DNA from: UBA7672 sp965279205
Lineage (GTDB): Bacteria; Pseudomonadota; Alphaproteobacteria; Caulobacterales; Hyphomonadaceae
Assembly: GCA_965279205.1 (NCBI GenBank)
Contig: OZ257144.1
Span: 992,001-1,056,000, forward strand
DNA length: 64,000 bases
Reading direction: 5' to 3'
Part shown: positions 41,416-49,737 of the stretch, piece by piece
How the letters are laid out: the number at the start of each line of letters is the position of its first letter
Position numbering within the stretch: position 1 is the stretch's first letter
Notes under the pieces: generated by a model
What the model was told of the DNA's origin: nothing
What the model saw: the letters and a program-made list of their open reading frames with translations, nothing else
Databases searched by the model: none
Program-made: the position numbers and the translations under genes

Positions 41416-42692
41416 GGCTTGCGCTGGTGTTTTTCTTGGCGCTGAGCCTTGCTGCATGCATGACCGCATCACCGAAGATGGCAGAGGGTATCGACGATAT
41501 CGCACGCGACTACGTCCGGCTCGTGCTGGAGATCGACGCCCACGAGAGCGGCTATGTCGATGCCTATTTCGGCCCGGACGCGTGGCGCGAGGAAGCGCGT
41601 AAGAATCCGCGCGGGCAGGCGGCGCTGAAGGTCGAGGCGGATCGTCTGCTGCATGGTCTCGCCGCTTACCGTGCCGACGATGCGGAACTGACGCAACGTG
41701 CCCGGGTTCTAAAAGCCAACATTTCAAGCGCACGCTTCCGGCTCGACATGATCGGCGGCGTGCGTGTCAAGTTTGCCGATGAGGCGGAAAAGCTGTTTGC
41801 GTTACGCCCGCAGCTCAAGCCGCTGTCCACGTATGACGGCGTGCTTGCACGGATCGACAGGCTGGCGCCGGGCGAGGGCACGCTGGCCGAGCGGGTCGAG
41901 GCATTCCGCTCGCACTATTCCATTCCCGAAAACCGAGTGAAGGCGGTGATGGACGCTGCGATCGCCGAGTGCCGCCGCCGCACCAGTGAGCACATTGCGC
42001 TGCCCGACGGCGAGAGCTTCGGGATGGAGTTGGTCAAGGGCAAAAGCTGGGGCGCGTACAACTACTATAAGGGGGACAATCGCAGTCTCATCCAGATCAA
42101 CACGGACCTTCCGGTTTCCATCGGCAATGCGCTGATCCTTGGCTGCCATGAAGGCTATCCCGGCCATCATGTGCAGGGCATCTACAACGAGCGCGTTTAC
42201 CGCACGCGGGGCTGGGCGGAATTCTCGGTTGCGCCGCTCTATGCGCCGGCTGCGCCGCTGAACGAGGGCGGGGCGGATTTCGGCGTCGAACTGGCTTTCC
42301 CGGGCAAGGAGCGCGTGCGCTTCGAGGCCGAGGTATTGTATCCATTGGCTGGTCTCGATCCGGATACCGCCGACGCCGATGACGAGATGCGCAAGGCGAC
42401 CGCCGAACTCGACAAGGCCGCACTCACCGTCTCCCAGATGTTCCTCGACGGCGAGATCGATCGGGAGCAGGCCATAACGCTCAACCAGAAATACAAGCTG
42501 GCGCCGCGCGATGCGGCCGAACAGTCGCTGAAGTTTGACCGGGACTATCGCTCCTACATCATCAACTATTCGGTGGGCGAAGACCTGGTGCGGAGCTATG
42601 TCGATCGGGCAGGAAGCGATCCGGCAGCCCGCTGGGCTGCGTATGAACACATACTCTCGACGCCGACGCTTCCGGCCGATCTTGCAAAGTGA
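41412..42692 (+). CDS. DUF885-type metallopeptidase-like lipoprotein
   Basis: This 426-aa lipoprotein has a signal with lipobox LAAC. Its key motif is H246-E247-G-Y-P-G-H252-H253 followed by VQG, the family's variant zinc site, with likely third ligand glutamate in LNEGGADFGVELAFPG. DUF885 proteins are helical and often act as peptidase-like enzymes in the envelope. The GTG start overlaps the cobT stop by 4 bases and is coupled to it; the link to cobalt chelation, if any, is not known. The next gene again overlaps by 4 bases. Confidence 0.85.
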   Translation: MRLALVFFLALSLAACMTASPKMAEGIDDIARDYVRLVLEIDAHESGYVDAYFGPDAWREEARKNPRGQAALKVEADRLLHGLAAYRADDAELTQRARVLKANISSARFRLDMIGGVRVKFADEAEKLFALRPQLKPLSTYDGVLARIDRLAPGEGTLAERVEAFRSHYSIPENRVKAVMDAAIAECRRRTSEHIALPDGESFGMELVKGKSWGAYNYYKGDNRSLIQINTDLPVSIGNALILGCHEGYPGHHVQGIYNERVYRTRGWAEFSVAPLYAPAAPLNEGGADFGVELAFPGKERVRFEAEVLYPLAGLDPDTADADDEMRKATAELDKAALTVSQMFLDGEIDREQAITLNQKYKLAPRDAAEQSLKFDRDYRSYIINYSVGEDLVRSYVDRAGSDPAARWAAYEHILSTPTLPADLAK

Positions 42693-43975
42693 GTGAGCGA
42701 ATGCAGTTGGTGCGGCAATCTGGGTTCGTCTGCCTCGCGGCCATCCTGACGGCGTGCGCCAGCGCGCCTGCGCCTGTCGAGCCCGCTCCGGTTGCGCAAG
42801 TTGACGTCGGGCCGAGCCGGATCACGCTCAACGCACCGCAACCGGCGGAAGACGTGGATCGAGTGACAGTTACGGCAGCGCGTATGGACCTGCGCCGAGG
42901 CAGCCTGGCGGACTATGTTCTCGCTCTGTCGGCAGCCTCGTGTGAACCCAACACCCCCTCGCAGCTGGCCCGGTCAGTAGCGATCACCGTGACGGCCGAG
43001 CCCGTGCAGGCAATCAACCCGTCCGGCAAGAAAATCGGCGAACTCAGCTTTGTCGCGGGCTTCCAGCTCGCAAGCCTCGACAGCGCGTTTGGCGGCATCT
43101 CCGATCTCGACATCCTCGACAACGGCAGTCTCCTTGCGGTCTCGGACCACGGCAGCTTCGTATGGATCGACCTGGCGCCTGATGGCCTGACACCCGTGCG
43201 GGCGCGCGTTGCGGCCATGCGCGACGCCGATGGGGATTCACTGCGCGAAACAGCGGACGGCAAGGCCGCAGGGTTGGCTGTCAATGGCGGCATGGCGCTG
43301 GTTTCATTCGAGCGGAACCATCGCGTGCTGGCTTATGACCTCGGAAAATGCGGTGTGGCCGCACGCGGAGCGCCGATCAATTTCGGTCCGTACGGCCTGC
43401 CGCTGCCGGATGCCTTCGCCGAGAGCGGCATCGACGTTGGCGAGAGCAAGGGCGCGGAGGCGCTGGGCGTGACCAGCGACTGGTATCTCTTCACCGGACT
43501 GGAGACGAAGGCCTATGGTTTGAGCCCGTTGTCAGCGCGGCCGATAGAAGGCGAACCCGATTTCAGCCTGCGCGTCGGCGTCGATGCGCCGGAACTGGTA
43601 GGCCTCGATGTCATCCCGGCTGCCAAGGAAGACGGCGCTGTGCGCACCTTCCTGCTGCATCGCTCGTTCTCGCCCGAGGCTGGCAATGGTATCTCGATTA
43701 CCGAGACCGATTTCAACCGCTATGCGGACCAGTTCACGTGGCAGCGCAGGATCGGCGGCGAGATCGAGGAGCGCTCGCGTCATCGCTTTGTAGAAACAGG
43801 ATGGCGTACACTGGCTCAGCTCGACTCAAGCAGAATGGTTGACAGTTTTGCGGGCATCGCCGCGAAGGAACTGCCGGATGGACGCGTACGCCTGTTCGTT
43901 ATCTCGAATGACAATTTCTCGGAGACAAAGCGCACGCTGCTGATGGTGTTCGACCTCGACAAGCCTCGCCGCTAA
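42689..43975 (+). CDS. Phytase-esterase-like lipoprotein A
   Basis: This 428-aa protein starts at a GTG that overlaps the previous stop (GTGA); an ATG at 42701 is an alternative. Its signal ends in LTAC (lipobox). The beta-propeller-like domain matches what is called esterase-like activity of phytase: GGISDLDILDNGSLLAVSDHG, then GMALVSFERNHRVLAYDL, and the ending ELPDGRVRLFVISNDNFSE. The next gene encodes a close paralogue. It may act on phosphate esters or other esters in the periplasm. No classical phytase RHGxRxP motif is seen. Confidence 0.8.
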   Translation: MSERMQLVRQSGFVCLAAILTACASAPAPVEPAPVAQVDVGPSRITLNAPQPAEDVDRVTVTAARMDLRRGSLADYVLALSAASCEPNTPSQLARSVAITVTAEPVQAINPSGKKIGELSFVAGFQLASLDSAFGGISDLDILDNGSLLAVSDHGSFVWIDLAPDGLTPVRARVAAMRDADGDSLRETADGKAAGLAVNGGMALVSFERNHRVLAYDLGKCGVAARGAPINFGPYGLPLPDAFAESGIDVGESKGAEALGVTSDWYLFTGLETKAYGLSPLSARPIEGEPDFSLRVGVDAPELVGLDVIPAAKEDGAVRTFLLHRSFSPEAGNGISITETDFNRYADQFTWQRRIGGEIEERSRHRFVETGWRTLAQLDSSRMVDSFAGIAAKELPDGRVRLFVISNDNFSETKRTLLMVFDLDKPRR

Positions 43976-44058
43976 GCAGGGACTGCTTGTCGAGGCGCTT
44001 GAGCATGGCGCCGGGTCGGGGCATGACCATCCTGCCAACGGATTTCACAGGACACCGG

Positions 44059-45411
44059 ATGATCAGGCGCTTGATGCTGGGATGTGCGATGCTGGCTTCG
44101 GCCTGCGCCAGCGCTCCCATGGCGCCTGCACCGGTCTCCCTTGCGCAAGCCGCAGAATCGCCAGAATCAGCGCCTGCGCGGGTTGCGCACGCGCCGTCAG
44201 CCGCTGAGACGCCGGGAACACCTGGGCTACCGGCAGCGGCGCCAGCAGTGGCCGAGCCTGTCGTGCCTGCACCGGTCGAACTCGTTCCGGCTGCGCCAGA
44301 AGCAGCCCCTTCTGCACCACAGATGCCTGCGAGATTCGGCAGCTTCAGCGCCTACCTTTCCGACCTTCGCAAGGCGTCGTGTCCAGCTGGCGTGAAGAAG
44401 ACAGCGCCAGAGGCGATCGGTATCAAGTCAGAGCCAGTGCCGCTGCAGGGGCTCAACCCCGGACGGAAGGCGCTCGGCGAACTGACCTATGTTGCCGGCT
44501 TCCATCTCACCAGTGGCGACAAGCGCTTCGGCGGGCTGTCTGGCGTCGAGATTCTTGACGATGGCAATCTGCTGACCGTCTCGGATCAGGGTGACTTCGT
44601 CTGGATCGATCTCGGCAAGGATGGTTTCACACCGAACGGCGCGCGGATCGCAACCATGCACGATGCAAGGGGCAGCGACTTGCGGGGCAAGGCGGATGGC
44701 GATGCTGAAGGCGTTGCGGTCACTGACGGTGTTGCGCTTGTTTCGTTCGAGCGCAACCATCGTGTGCTGGCGTTCGACCTTGCCGCGTGTGGCGCGGCGG
44801 CGCGGGGTGCTCCCATTGTGTCCGGCGGTCACGGTCAGAGGTTGGCAGACGTCTTCGCTGCGGAAAAACTCGCCGTCGACGCCAACCAGGGCCCGGAGGC
44901 GCTAGCCATCACGCCGGACTGGTATCTCTTCACCGGCATCGAGACGAAGGTCGGGAAGGCGAGCGCCATATCGGCGCGGCCGATCGAAGCCGCGTCCCAG
45001 TTCAACCTGCGGCTGGGCGAAGGCGCTCCGGAACTTGTAGGGCTCGATCTCGTGCGTGCAGGCAAGGACGGTGACGACGTTCGCGCCTTCAGCCTGCACC
45101 GATCGACCAGCCCGCTGGCAACCAACGTGATCTCGATCGTGGAAACCTATTTCGAGCGCCATCTCGATCAGGCAAATTTGCCGGCCCGGATCGTCAGCGA
45201 GGTCGACGAGCGATCACACTACCGGTTCCGCGCCAAATCTTCGCGCAGGCTTGCCGACATGAACCTGTTCGTGACGCTTGATAATTTCGAGGGCATAGCC
45301 GCGAAAGAGCTACCCGATGGACGCGTGCGGTTTTTCATTGTCTCAGACGACAATTTTTCCGCCAGCCAGCGGACGCTGCTGATGGTGTTCGACGTCGCAA
45401 AACGACAATAG
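44059..45411 (+). CDS. Phytase-esterase-like lipoprotein B (tandem paralogue)
   Basis: This 450-aa lipoprotein starts at 44059 with AGGA just upstream and has a lipobox in ASAC. After the signal it has a long Pro/Ala spacer (about residues 20-100) that its neighbour has in shorter form. Then it repeats the same domain: FGGLSGVEILDDGNLLTVSDQG, GVALVSFERNHRVLAFDL and ELPDGRVRFFIVSDDNFSA. The pair clearly arose by tandem duplication. It probably shares the same promoter as the genes upstream. Confidence 0.82.
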   Translation: MIRRLMLGCAMLASACASAPMAPAPVSLAQAAESPESAPARVAHAPSAAETPGTPGLPAAAPAVAEPVVPAPVELVPAAPEAAPSAPQMPARFGSFSAYLSDLRKASCPAGVKKTAPEAIGIKSEPVPLQGLNPGRKALGELTYVAGFHLTSGDKRFGGLSGVEILDDGNLLTVSDQGDFVWIDLGKDGFTPNGARIATMHDARGSDLRGKADGDAEGVAVTDGVALVSFERNHRVLAFDLAACGAAARGAPIVSGGHGQRLADVFAAEKLAVDANQGPEALAITPDWYLFTGIETKVGKASAISARPIEAASQFNLRLGEGAPELVGLDLVRAGKDGDDVRAFSLHRSTSPLATNVISIVETYFERHLDQANLPARIVSEVDERSHYRFRAKSSRRLADMNLFVTLDNFEGIAAKELPDGRVRFFIVSDDNFSASQRTLLMVFDVAKRQ

Positions 45412-45458
45412 CGCGCCCTCCTTCGAGAGCGCGCCATGCTTGGGTGAGACGCGTTGGC

Positions 45459-45743
45459 CTACTGTTGCAGCGTGAGCGTCGGCGTGTCGGTGGCGCGATC
45501 AACCTTGCAGATCAGGGTCGCGTTGGTGTCGTCGGCATTGCCGATCTTCAGCTTGTAGGTCAGCACCGCATCCGAAACCTTGGTCTGATCGGCGTCGGTG
45601 CGAACCGTCTTCGGCGCTGGCGTCTGCGCCTTGGCGGCCGTTTCACAGAGTTTTTCGCCCTTGGACAGCGTGGTCTTGGCAAGCGCGGGCGAGGCCAGCG
45701 CTGCGCTGACGGCGAGGAGGACGATCAGGGAGGAGAGTTTCAT
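45459..45743 (-). CDS. Small exported protein with two conserved cysteines (paralogue 1)
   Basis: This 94-aa protein has a signal peptide cut near ALA-KT. The mature part is about 70 aa with the pattern GEKLCETAAK ... KIGNADDTNATLICKVDR, with two cysteines likely forming a disulfide. The protein at 46344 has the same pattern, so the two are paralogues. The gene is divergent from the MarR gene, 98 bases between starts. I recognise no family. A small periplasmic protein is the plain description. Confidence 0.8.
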   Translation of the reverse strand: MKLSSLIVLLAVSAALASPALAKTTLSKGEKLCETAAKAQTPAPKTVRTDADQTKVSDAVLTYKLKIGNADDTNATLICKVDRATDTPTLTLQQ

Positions 45744-45805
45744 GGTGGAGGCTCCAGGAGGCCGCCATGTTGCGGCTTATGGATTTAATCCTGCACATGC
45801 ATGAT

Positions 45806-45834
45806 TTGCGGCGCAAGCCAAAAACGTATATACA
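45806..45834 (+). promoter_or_regulatory. Promoter and operator-like palindrome for the MarR gene
   Basis: A -35-like TTGCGG (45806-45811) is 17 bases from a -10-like TATACA (45829-45834). The expected transcription start then lies at about 45841, practically at the ATG (45842), so the mRNA may be leaderless. The -35 lies in a perfect palindrome, TTGCG-G-CGCAA (45806-45816), a likely site for the MarR dimer itself. Confidence 0.45.
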
Positions 45835-45841
45835 TAATTCA

Positions 45842-46336
45842 ATGCCGCGATCAGATTTTCTTGATTTTGATTGTCTTGCCTATGCGACACGCCGCACCGG
45901 TCGCGCTGTCACGAACCTGTTCAACGCCCAGCTGGCGCCGTTCGATCTCACGGTCGCGCAGTTCGGACTTCTAGCGGCAGTAGCAAAGATGCCAGGCTCC
46001 ACCCTGGCCGCGATCGGCGAGGCGATGCTGCTGGACGAGAGCACGCTGGCGCGCAACTTCACCGTGCTCGAGCGGCGCGGACTGGCCGCTGCCGAAGGCG
46101 GGCGGGGCAGGGGCGGCAAGGCTGTCAGCATTACGCGCACAGGCGCGCGCCTGCATCAGAAGGCGCTGACGATTTGGCTGAAGACCAATGAACGGCTCGC
46201 TTCGCAGTTCGATGCGAAACAGCTTGCGGCCGGCCGCGAATTCTTGCGCGCGCTCGGCGAGGCGTCGGAACGTCTGAAGGAAAAGGACGAAGCGGCGGAC
46301 CGCAAGATCCGCCGCCCTGTCCGAATGAACGTCTAG
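45842..46336 (+). CDS. MarR-family transcriptional regulator
   Basis: This 164-aa protein has the winged-helix MarR fold: FDLTVAQFGLLAAVAKMPG, the recognition-helix region LLDESTLARNFTVLERRGL, and the wing GGRGRGGKAVSITRTGARL. MarR proteins are dimers that repress until they bind a phenolic or other ligand. The ATG at 45842 was chosen because the in-frame codons upstream cover the promoter. It lies between two small exported paralogues, of which the one at 45459 is divergent and may be its target. Confidence 0.88.
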   Translation: MPRSDFLDFDCLAYATRRTGRAVTNLFNAQLAPFDLTVAQFGLLAAVAKMPGSTLAAIGEAMLLDESTLARNFTVLERRGLAAAEGGRGRGGKAVSITRTGARLHQKALTIWLKTNERLASQFDAKQLAAGREFLRALGEASERLKEKDEAADRKIRRPVRMNV

Positions 46337-46343
46337 CTGGGGC

Positions 46344-46637
46344 CTAGCTGGCGGCCGGCGCCACGGACGTGACGGTCTCGGTCGAGCGGTCCACCGTGCA
46401 CAGCACCTTGGTCGACGAGTCGTCAGCGTTCTTGATCTTGAACAGGTAGACGAACTTTTCGCCGGTGGCGCGGGTCGAGTCTTTGTCGACCTTCACCGAC
46501 TTTGCTTCGGGCTGCTGTTTGGCGAGTTCGGTCTTGCACAGCGTCTCGGCCGACTGGACCGATACCTTGGCAAGCGCCGGGGCGGACAGGGCGAGAGCGG
46601 CGGCCGACAGGAGGATGAGGGAGGAAGGGCGGGTCAT
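46344..46637 (-). CDS. Small exported protein with two conserved cysteines (paralogue 2)
   Basis: This 97-aa protein has a signal peptide cut near ALA-KV. The mature part repeats the pattern of the protein at 45459: SAETLCKTELAK ... KIKNADDSSTKVLCTVDR, with two matching cysteines. It is convergent with the MarR gene, 7 bases apart. The function is unknown. Confidence 0.8.
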   Translation of the reverse strand: MTRPSSLILLSAAALALSAPALAKVSVQSAETLCKTELAKQQPEAKSVKVDKDSTRATGEKFVYLFKIKNADDSSTKVLCTVDRSTETVTSVAPAAS

Positions 46638-46695
46638 TTTGATCTCCGTTATTGGTCGCTAGGGAGGCGACCTGCCTAGACCAGACAGTGTCAGG

Positions 46696-46708
46696 TTGAC
46701 GCCGTCAA
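46696..46708. promoter_or_regulatory. Perfect palindrome upstream of the small exported gene
   Basis: TTGACG-C-CGTCAA lies 58 bases before the reverse start at 46637 and 155 before the forward hydrolase start. Such an odd-centred perfect palindrome is a plausible operator. The rest of 46638-46863 shows no gene. Confidence 0.35.
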
Positions 46709-46863
46709 GTGACGTAACGCCACTTTCCGCTCTCCGTAGCTAACACCTTCGTTAACTGCCTCTGATCTTTGGCATTTCGTGAACACCCGCTCTGGCGTGG
46801 TTTCCGAGGAAGGATAGCCTTCGGCGGCAGGCGCGCCTGTTCGAGAAAACGAGGGAGAGCTTG

Positions 46864-47784
46864 ATGGCGGACAACGGAATCGCTGCGGCTGCGGTTGAGG
46901 TGAAGCCGACTCAGGCGATGTTCGATCTCTACGATCAGTACTGCCACGACATCATCGACCGGCGGACGTTCATGGAGCGGCTGTCGAGATATGCGACGGG
47001 CGCGGTGACGGTGGCCATGCTGGCCGAGGCGCTGCTGCCCAGATACGCAAGCGCGCTGCAGCTGGCCGAGGACGATTCCCGGATCCGCGGCGAGCGCATC
47101 GAGTATGATTCGTCCAATGGCGCCGGGAAGACCGGCAAGCGCATGGGTGCCTACCTCGTTCGCCCAGCGCGGCCGAAGGCAGCCAAGCTGCCGGCCATTG
47201 TGATCGTGCACGAGAATCGCGGTCTCAATCCGCACATTGCCGACGCGTCGCGGCGAGCAGCGGCCGCTGGCTTCCTCGCCTTGGCGCCGGATGCGCTCTA
47301 TCCGCTGGGCGGCTATCCGGGAACCGACGACGAAGGCCGCACGCTCCAGGCCACCCGTCCGGGCGCCGAGATGCTTGAGGATTTCATCACTGCGGTAGAG
47401 TTGATGCAGAAGCATCCCGAGTGCACCGGCAAGGTCGGCATTGTCGGCTTCTGCTTCGGCGGAGGCATCTGCAACAACGTGGCGGTCCGTGTGCCGACGC
47501 TGGGGGCTTCTGCGCCATACTATGGCGCGGCGCCTGCGATTGCCGACGTGCCGAAGATCAAGGCGCCGTTGCTGATCACGCTCGCTGGCGTCGACGAGCG
47601 GATCAACGCCGGCTATCCCGCCTACGAGGAAGCGCTGAAGAAGGACGGCAAGAGCTACACGCTCCATACCTATGCGGGCTGCCAGCACGGCTTTCACAAC
47701 GACACCACGCCGCGCTTCGATCCCGAAAACGCTCGCGTGGCGTGGAACCGCACGCTCGATTTCTTCCGCCAGCATCTCGCCTAG
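46864..47784 (+). CDS. Tat-signal dienelactone hydrolase family protein
   Basis: This 306-aa alpha/beta hydrolase has the triad C197 in GFCFGGG, D244 in LAGVDERIN and H275 in CQHGFH. An internal N-terminal segment has twin arginines (DRRTFMERLSRY, R33-R34) before a hydrophobic stretch, typical of a Tat-exported dienelactone hydrolase. It is therefore probably periplasmic, unlike the cytoplasmic paralogue at 37799. The ATG at 46864 has GAGGGAGAG in front. A lipoprotein gene follows 19 bases later. Confidence 0.88.
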   Translation: MADNGIAAAAVEVKPTQAMFDLYDQYCHDIIDRRTFMERLSRYATGAVTVAMLAEALLPRYASALQLAEDDSRIRGERIEYDSSNGAGKTGKRMGAYLVRPARPKAAKLPAIVIVHENRGLNPHIADASRRAAAAGFLALAPDALYPLGGYPGTDDEGRTLQATRPGAEMLEDFITAVELMQKHPECTGKVGIVGFCFGGGICNNVAVRVPTLGASAPYYGAAPAIADVPKIKAPLLITLAGVDERINAGYPAYEEALKKDGKSYTLHTYAGCQHGFHNDTTPRFDPENARVAWNRTLDFFRQHLA

Positions 47785-47803
47785 ACTTCACAAGGGGACT
47801 TCA

Positions 47804-48331
47804 ATGAATCGTCTCGTCACTGTCATGCTGGGCGCATCATGCGTTGCGCTTGCCGCTTGCGCCGAAAAGGAAACGGCGAGCGTCCCCGTCGACCCCGCAA
47901 CAACGATCGCCACAGCGCCAGCAATTCCCGAAGCCAAGGATGGCTGGCGCGAGTATCCGCTGCGCGATGGCGTGATCAGCCTGCAGGACGCGAAGTGGCG
48001 CACCGACACGATCGACGTGCCTGTGCCTGCCGGCAAAGGCCTCGAATACAAGCTCGACATGAAGAAGGGGCAGGGCCTCGTCTACTCCGTCACCTATGGC
48101 GATCTCGAACATCCTGGCATGATGGTCACCGAGTTCCACGGCCACACCGAAAAGGGCGCGGACGGAAACGGCGACCTGATGTTCTACTCCAAAACCGGCG
48201 GCTCGACCCAGAACGGCGCCTTCACGGCGCCCTGGGACGGCATTCACGGCTGGTATCTCAAGAATGACAGCGCGAAGGATGTGGTCGTGAAGCTGGAACT
48301 CGCGGGCTTCTATGGGCTCCAGGACAAATAG
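47804..48331 (+). CDS. Small lipoprotein after the Tat hydrolase
   Basis: This 175-aa lipoprotein has its lipobox in LAAC after a short signal. The mature part is beta-rich with aromatic and glycine residues (GLVYSVTYGDLEHPGMMV, then HGWYLKNDS) and no cysteines beyond the lipid one. It follows the Tat hydrolase by 19 bases with AAGGGGAC as ribosome site, so the two are co-transcribed. I recognise no family. Confidence 0.8.
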   Translation: MNRLVTVMLGASCVALAACAEKETASVPVDPATTIATAPAIPEAKDGWREYPLRDGVISLQDAKWRTDTIDVPVPAGKGLEYKLDMKKGQGLVYSVTYGDLEHPGMMVTEFHGHTEKGADGNGDLMFYSKTGGSTQNGAFTAPWDGIHGWYLKNDSAKDVVVKLELAGFYGLQDK

Positions 48332-48486
48332 ATTCAGAAATCCTCCAGGCCGAGCTGACGCGAGGTCATCGGCGAGTTCCTGTACGGTATCATACGCGTT
48401 TGTGATTCCGGCGCTGCCCTGCCGTTGATCACTGCAGCGCCGCGCGGATTTCGCTGCAGCCGTTGCCGGGTTATAGACCGGCCGTG

Positions 48487-49734
48487 ATGCAGACCGACCT
48501 GTACGAACCCGAGCCGGAGGCGACCTCCGGTCCGCCGACCTCGCGTTTCCAGCAGAAACGCGAGCAGATCCTGCAAATGGCCGCGCGCAAGTTCAACATC
48601 ATGGGCGTGCGCGGCGCCACGCTGGCCGACATCGCGGTCGATGTCGGTCTCAACCTCACGAGCGTCCGTCATTATTTCCGCCGCAAGGAAGATCTGGTCG
48701 CCGCCGCATTTCTGCGCTCGATCGATGTCCACGCCGAGCGTATCGCCCTGTCGATGAAAGCTGGCGGCCCGGAAGCGCGCGTACGCGACTTCGTCAATCG
48801 CTATTTCGACTTCCGCCGCAAGATCCGAATGGGGATCGAGCATGAGGTGATGATCTTCGGCGACCTGCGCTCGCTGGCTGAACCACACGCCAGCCAGGTC
48901 TGGCCGAAATTCGTCGACCTGTTCCGCAGCATCCGCCAGATCGTGGCCGACCCGCAGGAGATCGAGGACAACCGTCGGGTCGTCAACGCGCGCGCTCACA
49001 CGCTGGTTTCGCAATTCATGCGCTCGGTGTTCTGGCTTCCGGACTATCCAGTCGAGGAGTTTGATCGCGTCGAGCAGCGGTTCGTCGGCATTCTGCTCAA
49101 CGGTCTGGCCGCGCCAAATGTACTCTTCACGCGCAGCATCGTGCAGCTGTCGGAGCAGGCGCCGCCGGACAAGCGCTCGTGGGAAAGTTTCCTGCACGCC
49201 GCTACCATGCTGATCAACGAGCAGGGCTATCGCGGCGCATCGGTCGAGCGCATAGCGGCGCGGCTCAACGTCACCAAGGGATCATTCTACCACCACATCG
49301 AAGCCAAGGGCGACCTTGTCGTTGCCTGCTTCAAGCGCAATTGCAGCCTGCTGCAGGAGGCGCAGCGCCTTGCCATCGCCACCGAAGCGCGCGGCGCCGA
49401 TCAGGCCGCCGCCGCAGCCGCGGCGCTGGTGCGCCGGCAACAGACGGCGGCGGGCCCGCTCCTGCGCAATTCCGCCCTGATGTCGGTTGATCCAGATACA
49501 CGCGAGAAGATGCTGCGCCAGATGGACCAGGTGGTGACGCGCTTCACCGACATGATCGCCGACGGCATCATCGACGGCTCGGCGCGCGCGTGCGACGCCC
49601 GCGTAGCCGGTCAGATGCTTATGGCGATGGTGAACTCGGCCGCCGAGCTGAAAGCGTGGGTGCCCGAGGTGACGGCGGAAAGCTCGGTCGAGCTCTACGT
49701 GAAGCCGCTCTTCAAGGGCTTGTTTGCGGCCTGA
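48487..49734 (+). CDS. Double-domain TetR-family regulator (TetR-TetR fusion)
   Basis: This 415-aa protein contains two TetR units in one chain. The first DNA-binding helix-turn-helix is near residues 27-72 (ATLADIAVDVGLNLTSVRHYF); the second is near 236-285 (ASVERIAARLNVTKGSFYHHI). Each is followed by its own ligand-binding helical domain. Normal TetR proteins are about 200 aa, so this is a tandem fusion. It may bind as a pseudo-dimer with two different halves. The ATG at 48487 was preferred over a TTG or GTG a few codons upstream. Confidence 0.88.
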   Translation: MQTDLYEPEPEATSGPPTSRFQQKREQILQMAARKFNIMGVRGATLADIAVDVGLNLTSVRHYFRRKEDLVAAAFLRSIDVHAERIALSMKAGGPEARVRDFVNRYFDFRRKIRMGIEHEVMIFGDLRSLAEPHASQVWPKFVDLFRSIRQIVADPQEIEDNRRVVNARAHTLVSQFMRSVFWLPDYPVEEFDRVEQRFVGILLNGLAAPNVLFTRSIVQLSEQAPPDKRSWESFLHAATMLINEQGYRGASVERIAARLNVTKGSFYHHIEAKGDLVVACFKRNCSLLQEAQRLAIATEARGADQAAAAAAALVRRQQTAAGPLLRNSALMSVDPDTREKMLRQMDQVVTRFTDMIADGIIDGSARACDARVAGQMLMAMVNSAAELKAWVPEVTAESSVELYVKPLFKGLFAA

Positions 49735-49737
49735 CGC

